Shown here: positions 24,105-31,871 of the stretch, piece by piece
Numbering within the stretch: position 1 is the stretch's first letter
Layout: each line of letters starts with the position of its first letter
Origin: Candidatus Poribacteria bacterium
GTDB lineage: Bacteria; Poribacteria; WGA-4E; UBA9662
DNA length: 33,348 bases
NCBI GenBank assembly: GCA_030748495.1
Contig: JASMLX010000068.1
Location: 1-33,348, forward strand
Reading direction: 5' to 3'
Made by a program: the position numbers and the translations under genes
Notes under the pieces: generated by a model
What the model was told of the DNA's origin: nothing
Database searches by the model: none
What the model saw: the letters and a program-made list of their open reading frames with translations, nothing else

Positions 24105-25148
24105 ATGAGGGAAGATTTACCTGGTAAACACAGAGACAAGGCGAGCGACAACGACATGCTATCAACCGAGTGCGGCCTCGAACGGCAACAGCCGTTAGCA
24201 GATCGTGCTAGCCTGGAAGTTGACAGCACCAGTTTCGAAGGAGTGCTCCATGACAATCTTTCCAACAAGAAACGTCAGGGCAGCGGATTCGCTCCTCTCA
24301 TCTTGAAGTCCCATCCCGGAGCGAATCTGTATCGTGATGACGCCGTTGGGATTAATTTCGAACACATTTTCAATGGAGCGAAAGAACAGTATGACATCTC
24401 CATGTTCACTCCGCGACAAGACCCTTGTCACCTGAAACAGGTTCGGGCGAACCGGTATGAACTCCACTGGCCAAGCAAGGGTTCCAAATGGGGAATGGAG
24501 GCTCGAATGGTCTACGATTTATCCAAGGAAGACCAGGTTGATCTAGTGTTCGAATGCACACCTACGGTGGATCTCTATTCTCAAAGATTCGCGGCCATGA
24601 TGTGGGCGTCTTATATGCACTGTACGCACGACCGGAAGATTCACTTCTGGGGGACGGAGGGAGACCGAACGGGTTGGGTGGCATTCGGTGAAGGTACAGG
24701 AAAAGACTTCGAAGTGGGAACCGTCTCTTATGTGGCTGTGCCGAATCTGCCCTACGAGGAAGAGGCGCAGACTCTCAACCTCATTGAGCATCCCAGGAAG
24801 AAGTTCATCACTCCTTTCTACTACGGCCTGATAGATGGGGATCACGATCTGGAGACGATTAGCGACAAATTGCTCTATCTGGTTCTATTCGATCAGACGA
24901 ATCCGATCCGTTTCGCCATGTGGAATTTCTTTACGGATGAGACTGGCGATCCCGCCTCCCATAGCCCGGCCTGGGATTGGCAATATGTGATTCGGGATCC
25001 GGAGGTAGGCCAAAGCTATGGATACCGCGCGCGGGTGGTGGTCAAACCATTCAAGGGGGCGGAACAGATTTGGGAGGAGTATCGCAGGTGGAGTGAAGAT
25101 TTGGGAGTGGGGTTACCGGAACCACCCGTCACTGACATTTTGAGATAA
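24105..25148 (+). CDS. Conserved-looking protein of unknown function (347 aa)
   Basis: No family recognised. The first 35 residues are charged and low in hydrophobicity and may be a wrong start; from about residue 60 onwards the text is rich in aromatic and beta-strand patterns (FAPLILKSHPGANLYRDD, QVDLVFECTPTVDLY, FAAMMWASYMHCTHD, YRARVVVKPFKG), with no transmembrane helix or signal peptide. The size and composition suggest a single beta-sandwich or carbohydrate-active fold. The frame is long and free of stops, follows the creatininase-family gene closely on the same strand, and appears intact. Confidence 0.6.
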   Translation: MREDLPGKHRDKASDNDMLSTECGLERQQPLADRASLEVDSTSFEGVLHDNLSNKKRQGSGFAPLILKSHPGANLYRDDAVGINFEHIFNGAKEQYDISMFTPRQDPCHLKQVRANRYELHWPSKGSKWGMEARMVYDLSKEDQVDLVFECTPTVDLYSQRFAAMMWASYMHCTHDRKIHFWGTEGDRTGWVAFGEGTGKDFEVGTVSYVAVPNLPYEEEAQTLNLIEHPRKKFITPFYYGLIDGDHDLETISDKLLYLVLFDQTNPIRFAMWNFFTDETGDPASHSPAWDWQYVIRDPEVGQSYGYRARVVVKPFKGAEQIWEEYRRWSEDLGVGLPEPPVTDILR

Positions 25149-25149
25149 A

Positions 25150-25440
25150 CGCAGCCAACCGTTTAGTTTCAGCCCACGGTCAATTTCATTGAGTCGGTCC
25201 ACCTGATTTTGTCGTTTCGGCCCATAACAGTAGGTCTTCAATAACAGCACCGCATCGAAATGACCATTCGCAAATGGCAAACTATCAGGATTACAAACTT
25301 GGCAGGTGATTTTTAATTACTGTTTCTCTGCTGAGGCTTGAGCTTTGGTGATCAGTTGTTCTGCTACGTCGATTCTTGTAACAATATACCTTTCTTTAGC
25401 CAAAGACATTGAGTCATCTCTCCGAGTGCATTGAACTAGG
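25150..25440 (-). pseudogene. Class I SAM-dependent methyltransferase fragment
   Basis: Read on the minus strand from about 25440, SMSLAKERYIVTRIDVAEQL matches motif I/II of small-molecule methyltransferases (xLAKxGYxVTGID), with the preceding glycine-rich loop corrupted. The frame reaches TAA straight after KAQASAEKQ, then continues LKITCQVCNPDSLPFANGHF, DAVLLLKTYCY and LNEIDRGLKLNGWL, the usual DxxxLPFxDxxFDxV and LxxIxRVLKPGG blocks. One in-frame stop, a damaged SAM loop and loss of both ends mark it as a pseudogene. Confidence 0.7.
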
Positions 25441-25860
25441 CCTCGACCATTTTCATTAGATTCTTCTATCTAGACGCTTGGGTGCTATTACCAATCAATC
25501 CCTATTGGGAATGGCATGACGTTCGATAATGCTACGTCAGGTCTTTCTCAACGTTGGCCATTGATGGCCAATCCAGAGTGGAAGATATGGGTTTAAGTGG
25601 TGTTTTTTCAATTCTAGGGCGAGTTTACAGACTTGATTTTATCAGAAAAAAGTCCACAGAGTAGCATATTGTATTGTGATTTCAAAAGCTATCAGTGATT
25701 TGCCGGTTTATTGAGGTGTCTGCGGTGCCAGATACTGTTTTAATATTGCCACAAGCTAGCGCTGGTGAAGCACTCGAAACAGGAGGTATTTAAACCTAAT
25801 CTGAATATAATCTTTTTGGTACTATATGAAATCCGCATAGTGCCATATTTATCGATTTAG
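25441..25860. other. Intergenic region of about 420 bases with a small palindrome
   Basis: No gene. The only structure seen is TTGGCCAT-TG-ATGGCCAA at 25554-25571, an 8-bp stem with a 2-base centre, which could be an operator-like site or chance. Confidence 0.4.
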
Positions 25861-25887
25861 CCCAATAGTATGTTATGGAGGGCAAAC

Positions 25888-26436
25888 ATGGCTGTTGAAA
25901 TGGAAGACCAACTCCAGCTTAAAGTCGTCAACAGTGAATCATTGTCTGATGTAGATAGGAATACGATCATTTCCCTTTGAAATTGGGCATATGAGGAAGA
26001 CCTTGAGTCGCTGTTCAACATTTTCAGGACTGCGTGCACGTTCTTGGCTACTATGCCCAATTCTTAGTCAGTCATGCTATGTGGGTGAATCGACGGTTAC
26101 AGATTGGAACGAATCCGGTTATGCCTACTGCTTATATTGAGATGGTGGCCACAGAGAAGACATATAGCAGCCGTGGCTTGGCAGCGGCGATCATGAAACG
26201 TGTGGCTGATGAGATTCAGGATTTTGATCTGAGTGCTCTCTCCATTCAGTGTTGCTTATTATGAGCGACTTGGTTGGGAACTCTGGCGTGGCTCACTTTT
26301 TCTTAGAACCGACTCAGGACTTATACGGACGCCGAGGGATGGAGGCGTAATGATTCTTCGGTTGCCCCGTACGCCCAATTTGGATGTGAATGCCACGCTG
26401 TCTGTCAAACGGCGAGAAGGTGAATTGTGGTTATGA
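25888..26436 (+). pseudogene. AAC(2')-like GNAT acetyltransferase, one stop and two frameshifts
   Basis: ATG 25888 with GGAGG upstream starts a frame that reaches TGA (25978-25980) after TIISL, and resumes NWAYEEDLESLF. The homologous text then moves frame near 26030 (HVLGYYAQFLVSHAMWVNRR, AYIEMVATEKTYSSRGLAAA, the acetyl-CoA loop being SSRGLAAA) and again near 26240 (YYERLGWELWRGSLFLRT, LIRTPRDGGVMILRLP, VKRREGELW). The order and spacing match aminoglycoside 2'-N-acetyltransferase-like GNATs, whose usual ending is REGELW or similar. Native substrate is unknown; many such homologues are not resistance genes. Non-functional now. Confidence 0.8.
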
Positions 26437-26526
26437 TCGAAATGTCGGCGGACTCCGCCCTCTAACAAGCGATTGTACTTGACGGTTGGATTGAAGATTT
26501 TATGTTTTTTCGGCAAAATTATATAG

Positions 26527-26817
26527 CCAGAGAAAACTGAAGCCGCAACAGCAGAGGACTTAAAGATGTTCAGAGATCAGTTGAGGAGTAAAGTAGAAGG
26601 GGATGTTGATATAGACACAAAAAAGTCTGTCTTGAGGTCCTTAATCAAAAGAATGAAAGTGGATCAAAACGGACTGGCCGAGATCGATTTTTGTGTCGCT
26701 CTCGGTCATACTCCGTACGGGGTCATCAGGTGGGTATTAACACCCCGTTGGTACCCTTTTCTTCTCTTCCATTCACTAATCTCCTCTTTTCAATCTTATC
26801 CATTAAAACTCTATTAA
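26527..26817 (+). pseudogene. Possible C-terminal remnant of a serine recombinase
   Basis: A frame open from 26527 (ATG at 26566) reads EDLKMFRDQLRSKV, VDIDTKKSVLRSLIKRMKVD and AEIDFCV. The pattern of a coiled-coil helix followed by xxxLLRxLIxRIxVDxxGxxEIxF is seen at the C-terminus of large serine recombinases. The catalytic and DNA-binding domains are absent upstream, and the sequence after GHTPYG becomes unlike the family. Tentative relic of a mobile element. Confidence 0.35.
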
Positions 26818-26864
26818 CTCATCATTGGCACCAACATACAATCGAGACGTAAATTGAATTTGGT

Positions 26865-28076
26865 TTGATTGTGTTTAATGTTTTCATATCCTATTCCCGC
26901 TGTGATGTCGACTTCTTTCGCTACCTGTTCGCTCAGCTGAAAGCCCGCCCCCAAGAGTCTTGCTCTACCAGCAGCATTCTCCTATCCTTGACTGCCATTT
27001 GTCTATTTCTGGTTTCAGGTCTTGGGTCCATTGCCCAAGACGCAGACAACATCAAGCTTCAGAATTACTACCAATACTGGAGAAACAAATATTTTAGGCT
27101 CAGCCAACAAGTTAAAGGTGGTGCATTTATCGATTGCCAAGATAACCGGACAACCTGCTCGGAAGCTCACGGCTATGGGATGCTGATTTGCGTCTACATG
27201 TCCCGCTTGGATGGAAGTACTACTAGGAAAGATTTTGACACCCTCGATATCTTTCGGAGACAATTTAGCAGCTCAATTGATTCACGCTTGATGTCATGGT
27301 ATGTGGATGACAAACTAGCTAAACCTAAGAAGACTACTTGTGCCACCGACGGCGATCTCGATATGGCCTACGCATTGATCTTGGCCTCGCATGAGTGGAA
27401 AAGGCCAAAGTATATGGCAGAGGCCAAGAAGATTCTGAACGGCATCGAAGATTCACTTATTAGATCTGACTACTCGCTACGAAGGGGAGACTGGGACCAA
27501 AACCAGCATGCCATCAGGTTATCTGACATTATGCCCACCCATTTTGATGTATTTGCCCAGGTGTCAAACCGCCAGCTTTGGCAGCGTGTCAAGCAGGTTC
27601 ACTATGTCATTCTACGACAGATATCACTCGAGGAAGGAGTTTTTCCTGATTTTGTGGTCAAAGATGAGACTGGCTGGAAACCCGCATCACCGAATTTTCT
27701 GGAAAGTGATTATGATGGCATGATGTACTATAATTCCTGCCGGGTTCCATGGCGATTGGCAGCAGCCGCGATGGAAAATAATGATCAAGAGGCTCAAAAT
27801 CTGCTGCGGATTTTTAACGCCGGGATCGGCAAAGTTGCTAATAATGATTTTATGGCCGGATATCGTTTAGATGGGAGGACGATAAATAAATGGACAGATG
27901 GCGCATTTACTGCCCCTCATATGTGCAGCCTATTTGTGAACCAGCGGAAAGATGCGCTAGCAACCAAGGATTATCAGTTCGGTCAACAGGAGACATATTA
28001 TCAAGATAGCATTCGTCTATTGTCGTTATGCTTGGTTACAGGCAATACATTCACTTTGGAAAATCAAGGTCAGTAA
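26865..28076 (+). CDS. Glycoside hydrolase family 8 enzyme whose frame starts inside a TIR remnant
   Basis: The GH8 part (about residues 60-400) has the family hallmarks: CSEAHGYGM (Glu100, general acid), CATDGDLDMAYAL (catalytic Asp region, 162-164) and SCRVPWRLA. GH8 enzymes cleave beta-1,4 glucans, chitosan or xylan. A hydrophobic export signal (SILLSLTAICLFLVSGLGS, 37-55) precedes it. But residues 4-31 read FNVFISYSRCDVDFFRYLFAQL, the first strand and helix of a TIR domain, joined directly to the signal. No ATG or GTG, only an internal TTG within the signal, lies between; the listed start is TTG 26865, GTG 26871 is possible. The original start was probably lost by recombination with a TIR gene, which may abolish export. 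Confidence 0.75.
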   Translation: MIVFNVFISYSRCDVDFFRYLFAQLKARPQESCSTSSILLSLTAICLFLVSGLGSIAQDADNIKLQNYYQYWRNKYFRLSQQVKGGAFIDCQDNRTTCSEAHGYGMLICVYMSRLDGSTTRKDFDTLDIFRRQFSSSIDSRLMSWYVDDKLAKPKKTTCATDGDLDMAYALILASHEWKRPKYMAEAKKILNGIEDSLIRSDYSLRRGDWDQNQHAIRLSDIMPTHFDVFAQVSNRQLWQRVKQVHYVILRQISLEEGVFPDFVVKDETGWKPASPNFLESDYDGMMYYNSCRVPWRLAAAAMENNDQEAQNLLRIFNAGIGKVANNDFMAGYRLDGRTINKWTDGAFTAPHMCSLFVNQRKDALATKDYQFGQQETYYQDSIRLLSLCLVTGNTFTLENQGQ

Positions 28077-28169
28077 TTAGCTACCATCTGTTTTAGGATA
28101 AGGGTGCAAACCCCTCCAATGAATAAAGCGCAGGCTTCCCAATAATCTATGGTTGTCAGTTATAAAAAC

Positions 28170-28313
28170 ATGACCGTTATAGGTAACGACTTGCCTAATG
28201 GTATCTATGTTTTGCTGATTACCGTTTTATCTGATCTGGATCTTGCATTTGGTCGTTTCAAGAAAGGCAAAGTAATTCATCTTCCCCTAGTTATTACCTT
28301 AATAACTGCCTAA
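28170..28313 (+). pseudogene. DUF123/GIY-YIG-like N-terminal remnant
   Basis: ATG 28170 to TAA 28313 encodes 47 residues: DLPNGIYVLLITVLSDLDLA then FGRFKKGKVIHLP, the start of the DUF123 fold (GxYVLLI...VGxLGxxxFPxGxYxYVGSA) related to GIY-YIG nucleases. The FPxGxYxYVGSA part is lost after HLP. A truncated gene. The rest of the 390-base gap between the GH8 and CotH genes (28077-28468) shows nothing else recognisable. Confidence 0.55.
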
Positions 28314-28468
28314 ATCTATTTAGTTCTCTCGGCTCCACATTTCACCTCTGATTCATGATAGCCGACGTTCGACTTGTCTTTTCTAGCCAATTGACCAACC
28401 AGTTGATTCGTGTTAGCATAGCAAGGCCAACCTCTTTTTAAGATTGATTTCAATTCTACAAATTAACC

Positions 28469-30367
28469 TTGAGGCCAAAAATCTTGTTGCCATTCAGTTT
28501 AACAAAATTAGAAACATTACTTGGCATTATAACTAAACTAACCCTAATGAGTATCTTAATATTTTTAATAGTTATATCCGCCAATGCTCAATTTGAAACA
28601 CATCACCAAATTACCTTGGATGATCTGTTTCCTACTGATCGCTTATTGGATATCCAAATTAGTCTAGCTAATCAGGACTGGGATACCATTCGATTTCAGC
28701 AGCGAAATATAGAAACTGAATTCCAAGAGAGACGAAAGTTTGAGCCTATTGCCCCCCCTTATACCTATGTTGAAGGCCGTATAACTATTGATGGTGTGGT
28801 GTTTCCTCAAGTCGGTATTCGCAAAAAAGGTTTTATTGGTTCGCAAGATTCCACACGTCCATCTCTTAAAATCAAACTCAACTATGTCAATACAAAAGAA
28901 CAAATTGATGGCTTAACCAGTTTAACCCTTAATAATAACAAACAAGACCATAGCCTGATGAGCCAGTTTATGAGTTATGCTTTATTTAACGCTGCAGATT
29001 CGCCCGCACCTCGTTGTGCCTATGCTAAAGTTACTGTTAATAGCCGCTATCTGGGTGTTTATTGCCATGTCGAAACTGTTCGTCGTCCTTTTTTAAAGCG
29101 TAAGTTTGGCAATGATCAAGGGGTGTTATATGAAGGTACGGTAGTAGACTTCTTTCCTGGTTGGTCTGGAAGCTTTGAGAATAAATTAGGTCAGGATGAC
29201 ATCGGTCGGCAGAAAATCAAACAATTAATTCGAGCTATACAAGGAGAAGATGGGGAGGTTATTCTTAGCTCTAAAGCGATAGGGAGGGCTTGGGTATCGA
29301 CTGACGGTCGGTATGACCAACGATGGCAGAAATTAGATTTTGATGACTCCAATTGGAGGCAGGGACAGAACGGAGCCGGATACGAACAGAATAGCGGTTA
29401 TCAAGATTGGATTAGTCCGGAGTTTGATTTTCAAACAGAGATGTACAATCAAACCAACAGCCTTTATCTACGCTTCCTTTTCGATATCGATAACTTACCG
29501 CAGATAGCCTCACAGGGAAAGTTAGTTTTAAAGCTGAAATATGACGATGGAGCCGTGGCTTATCTGAACGGTCATCCGGTAGCTAGCTTAAATGCGCCAC
29601 CTAATCTGAATTGGACCAGTAAAGCCACCGCCAGTCATGAAGCCATGGGCTTTGAGTGGGTGGATATATCGGCGCATAAAGACAAACTGCGACCCGGGAA
29701 AAATCTGCTGGCCGTCCAGGGACTAAATACAGGATCGGGCAGTTCAGACATGCTAATTGTAGCTCAACTAGAATTGAATAATTATGATTACCGACAGGCT
29801 ATAAGTGAATTGGTAGACCTGGATTCCTTTTATACTTTTTGGGCCATAGAAGGATTATTGGGTTTCTGGGACGGATATTCGGCCAACCGCAATAATTTCT
29901 TTTTTTATCTCAATCCAGAAACAAATAAATTTCACTTTATACCTTGGGGTGCAGATTGTTTGTTTGAAAAGTTTAGCCGCCTGGGAGAGCGAGGAGAACA
30001 AGATTTGTTATCCGTTAAGACACAAGGCTTGATCGCACACCAGCTATATCAAATTGAATCCTGCCGACAGCGATACGCCCAAACGATGCAACACATATTA
30101 GACAATTATTGGGATGAGGACAAACTATTAGCGGAAACGGAGAGACTGAAAAAGCTGATTGAACCACACCTGACTCAGGGTCAAAAATGGAATCTGAAAT
30201 TTGGAAACCCAACTAACCTCAATAAGATCAAGGACTTTATTAGGCATCGTAGATCAGAGGTTGTGACTGAAATAGTGGACGGTATGCCGACTGGAACTGG
30301 GGGGCCTCAAGAGCCACCATTTATCAAGGCCGAAGGAATGAAAAAGAGAAGCAAAGAGAGAGAATAG
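28469..30367 (+). CDS. CotH kinase-family protein with an inserted beta-sandwich domain
   Basis: About 632 residues, exported. An N-terminal hydrophobic stretch (SILIFLIVISANAQ) acts as signal peptide. Residues 50-260 are CotH-like: IQISLANQDWDTIR, VGIRKKGFIGSQDS, SLKIKLN, SLTLNNNKQDHSLMSQFMSY, GVYCHVETV; and after an insert, LDSFYTFWAIEGLLGFWDGY and FHFIPWGADCLFEK restore the kinase-like fold. CotH proteins phosphorylate protein or act in coat or surface assembly. The insert, about 265-440 (WQKLDFDDSNWRQGQNGAGY, LKYDDGAVAYLNGHPVAS), resembles the carbohydrate-binding-like beta-sandwich that often accompanies CotH. Start TTG 28469 is uncertain; ATG 28550 would leave too short a signal. Intact. 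Confidence 0.85.
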   Translation: MRPKILLPFSLTKLETLLGIITKLTLMSILIFLIVISANAQFETHHQITLDDLFPTDRLLDIQISLANQDWDTIRFQQRNIETEFQERRKFEPIAPPYTYVEGRITIDGVVFPQVGIRKKGFIGSQDSTRPSLKIKLNYVNTKEQIDGLTSLTLNNNKQDHSLMSQFMSYALFNAADSPAPRCAYAKVTVNSRYLGVYCHVETVRRPFLKRKFGNDQGVLYEGTVVDFFPGWSGSFENKLGQDDIGRQKIKQLIRAIQGEDGEVILSSKAIGRAWVSTDGRYDQRWQKLDFDDSNWRQGQNGAGYEQNSGYQDWISPEFDFQTEMYNQTNSLYLRFLFDIDNLPQIASQGKLVLKLKYDDGAVAYLNGHPVASLNAPPNLNWTSKATASHEAMGFEWVDISAHKDKLRPGKNLLAVQGLNTGSGSSDMLIVAQLELNNYDYRQAISELVDLDSFYTFWAIEGLLGFWDGYSANRNNFFFYLNPETNKFHFIPWGADCLFEKFSRLGERGEQDLLSVKTQGLIAHQLYQIESCRQRYAQTMQHILDNYWDEDKLLAETERLKKLIEPHLTQGQKWNLKFGNPTNLNKIKDFIRHRRSEVVTEIVDGMPTGTGGPQEPPFIKAEGMKKRSKERE

Positions 30368-30492
30368 ATTTAGACCATTACTTCGTATTCTATTTATGCT
30401 ATTTTCAACAGTCAAAAGTGACCGATTCTATAACCAGATGGGCCTGACATCAATCACAAAGTTGATCGAAACCCGGGCCAAAGATAACTGGT

Positions 30493-30540
30493 GTAGGGGA
30501 GGCGGGTACCATCACCTGTTGGTACGCCCTTCCCTTTTCT
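30493..30540 (+). terminator. Imperfect hairpin, terminator or REP-like, after the CotH gene
   Basis: GTAGGGGAGGCGGGTACC and GGTACGCCCTTCCCT face each other across a 10-base loop with a perfect GTACC core, then TTTTCTTTATTT. It resembles both an intrinsic terminator for the CotH gene and the GTAGGGG-type palindromes scattered through some bacterial genomes. Confidence 0.5.
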
Positions 30541-30567
30541 TTATTTAGTCATAAGTTTTGATCCCCC

Positions 30568-31003
30568 ATGAATGGGCATATTACTACTCTGACACTCTGT
30601 TTCATTATACTGTTCTCTGGCGTTGTAGGATGCATTTCTAAAAATACGAATAAGGCAGAAGACTCTGATTTCACTGAGATGATTAACAGTCAGAAGCAAA
30701 CTGTATCAGATCTGAAACAGAATCAGAGGAAAATGTCAACACGACTTGATGAATCACCCGGATTAGAGGTCGAGTTCACATTTGATCTTGAACGTACAGC
30801 GGAAAATCCACTTCGAGGATTCTATACCAACTATGCCTGGAGTGAACCGATCACAGATTTTCCCGATAGCCTAGAATTTGCATCTATCCCGCTTTTGGAT
30901 TTGATTGTCGGGGCCTGTTGATTTTACTTTCGACACTGGTCTCGAACCACGGCTCCTCGCTGCAGAGGCAAGAGCTCATCAATTAGTGTTGAAAATAGGT
31001 TGA
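30568..31003 (+). pseudogene. DUF4874/DUF4832-type lipoprotein, frameshifted and truncated by an IS
   Basis: ATG 30568 gives a lipoprotein signal ending in VVGC (Cys22), a polar linker, then VEFTFDLERTAENPLRGFY and SEPITDFPDSLEFASIPL, the N-terminal region of DUF4874 proteins (NPxRGFY). The frame stops at 30918, yet another frame picks up at once: DFTFDTGLEPRLLAAEARAH and QLVLKIG, the next block of the same domain, until 31003. From about 31024 an IS5-type relic begins, so the remaining several hundred residues are gone. The gene lost function by a frameshift, by IS insertion, or both. Confidence 0.8.
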
Positions 31004-31023
31004 TCCAATGCCGACAGTTCCGA

Positions 31024-31568
31024 CGGCCGAGTAAAAGAGAGTTGCTTAAAAACCAAACCAACATTCAAGGGGTGATAGTAGATGTCAGCGAGCAAGCGAT
31101 GGAACGAGCTAAAAAAACAGCCTCGACATTACAGCGACCAGAAAAAAACAGACACCGCCAGCCCAACTAGTCATCAATCAACACCGCTGACAAATCATCT
31201 CCGACCGAAGATCGGCTAACGCTTTCAGTCGAGGATCCAAACCGGATTTTCAGTTATTTAAGGATAGCCAAACGGCAATCAGCCGGCAGATTAGTTGTCT
31301 AGCCGATTCTGGCCATCAAGGCTGAGCTAATTTGCCTGCCAAGAGCTGGCGGCCAAAGAAGAAATCTAAACCTCGCCCCTTAAGCCGAGCAGAGAAAATG
31401 ACCCCTCAGCATTTAGCCCGAGGGCGGATTCAGATTGAGCCTGTGATTGGTAAACTAAAGGTCTGTACTATTCCGTGCTGGCGTTATGGCAAGCGACGAC
31501 GAGGTTTGTGACTCGGTTTAAATTTGATTGCTGCCATCCACAATCTGGAACTCAAACTCAAATCCTGA
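31024..31568 (+). pseudogene. IS5-family transposase relic
   Basis: Pieces in three frames follow the order of an IS5/IS1031-type DDE transposase: RPSKRELLKNQTNIQGVIVD, VSEQAMERAKK, QPRHYSDQKK, AQLVINQHR (stop) QIISD, KPDFQLFKDSQTAISRQISC, LADSGHQG (DSGYQG-type Asp), KPRPLSRAEK, RIQIEPVIGKLKV (catalytic Glu) and finally LGLNLIAAIHNLEL. Three in-frame stops and two frame changes exclude function. The N-terminal third and both ends of the element are not recognisable. It follows immediately on the truncated DUF4874 gene, which it probably interrupted. Confidence 0.8.
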
Positions 31569-31745
31569 CTTATGCAACAGGTCTAATACCTTGAATGATC
31601 CTTGAATGATCGTTTTGGCGACTTCTTCCACACTTAATCCATCCGATAACTCTGAGATCAACTCATGGAATCGACCTGATTCTTCATACCTTAGCCCTTC
31701 CGCGTTATGCGGTTCGGTGATACCATCGGGCACCGATGACAACAA
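31518..31745 (-). CDS. Hypothetical fragment (uncertain)
   Basis: A 75-codon frame from TTG 31745. The middle reads RFHELISELSDGLSVEEVAK and looks like natural helical protein, but the end overlaps the IS5 transposase relic and a tandem 11-bp duplication (31589-31610) lies inside, which would shift an older frame. No start signal and no known motif. Probably the remains of a small gene. Confidence 0.22.
   Translation of the reverse strand: MLSSVPDGITEPHNAEGLRYEESGRFHELISELSDGLSVEEVAKTIIQGSFKVLDLLHKSGFEFEFQIVDGSNQI
31589..31610 (+). repeat. Tandem duplication of 11 bp
   Basis: CCTTGAATGAT is present twice in a row (31589-31599 and 31600-31610). Eleven is not a multiple of three, so the duplication breaks any frame crossing it. 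Confidence 0.85.
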
Positions 31746-31871
31746 ATCTCCCGATTGTCGCTATCGCAGTAGCGATTTGTGTGGGATATATAGCATCATA
31801 CCTGGGACTAATCCTTTAACTGCAACTAATTAAACTGAAGTTGCCAAACGGTGTATAGGAGCGGACATTTG

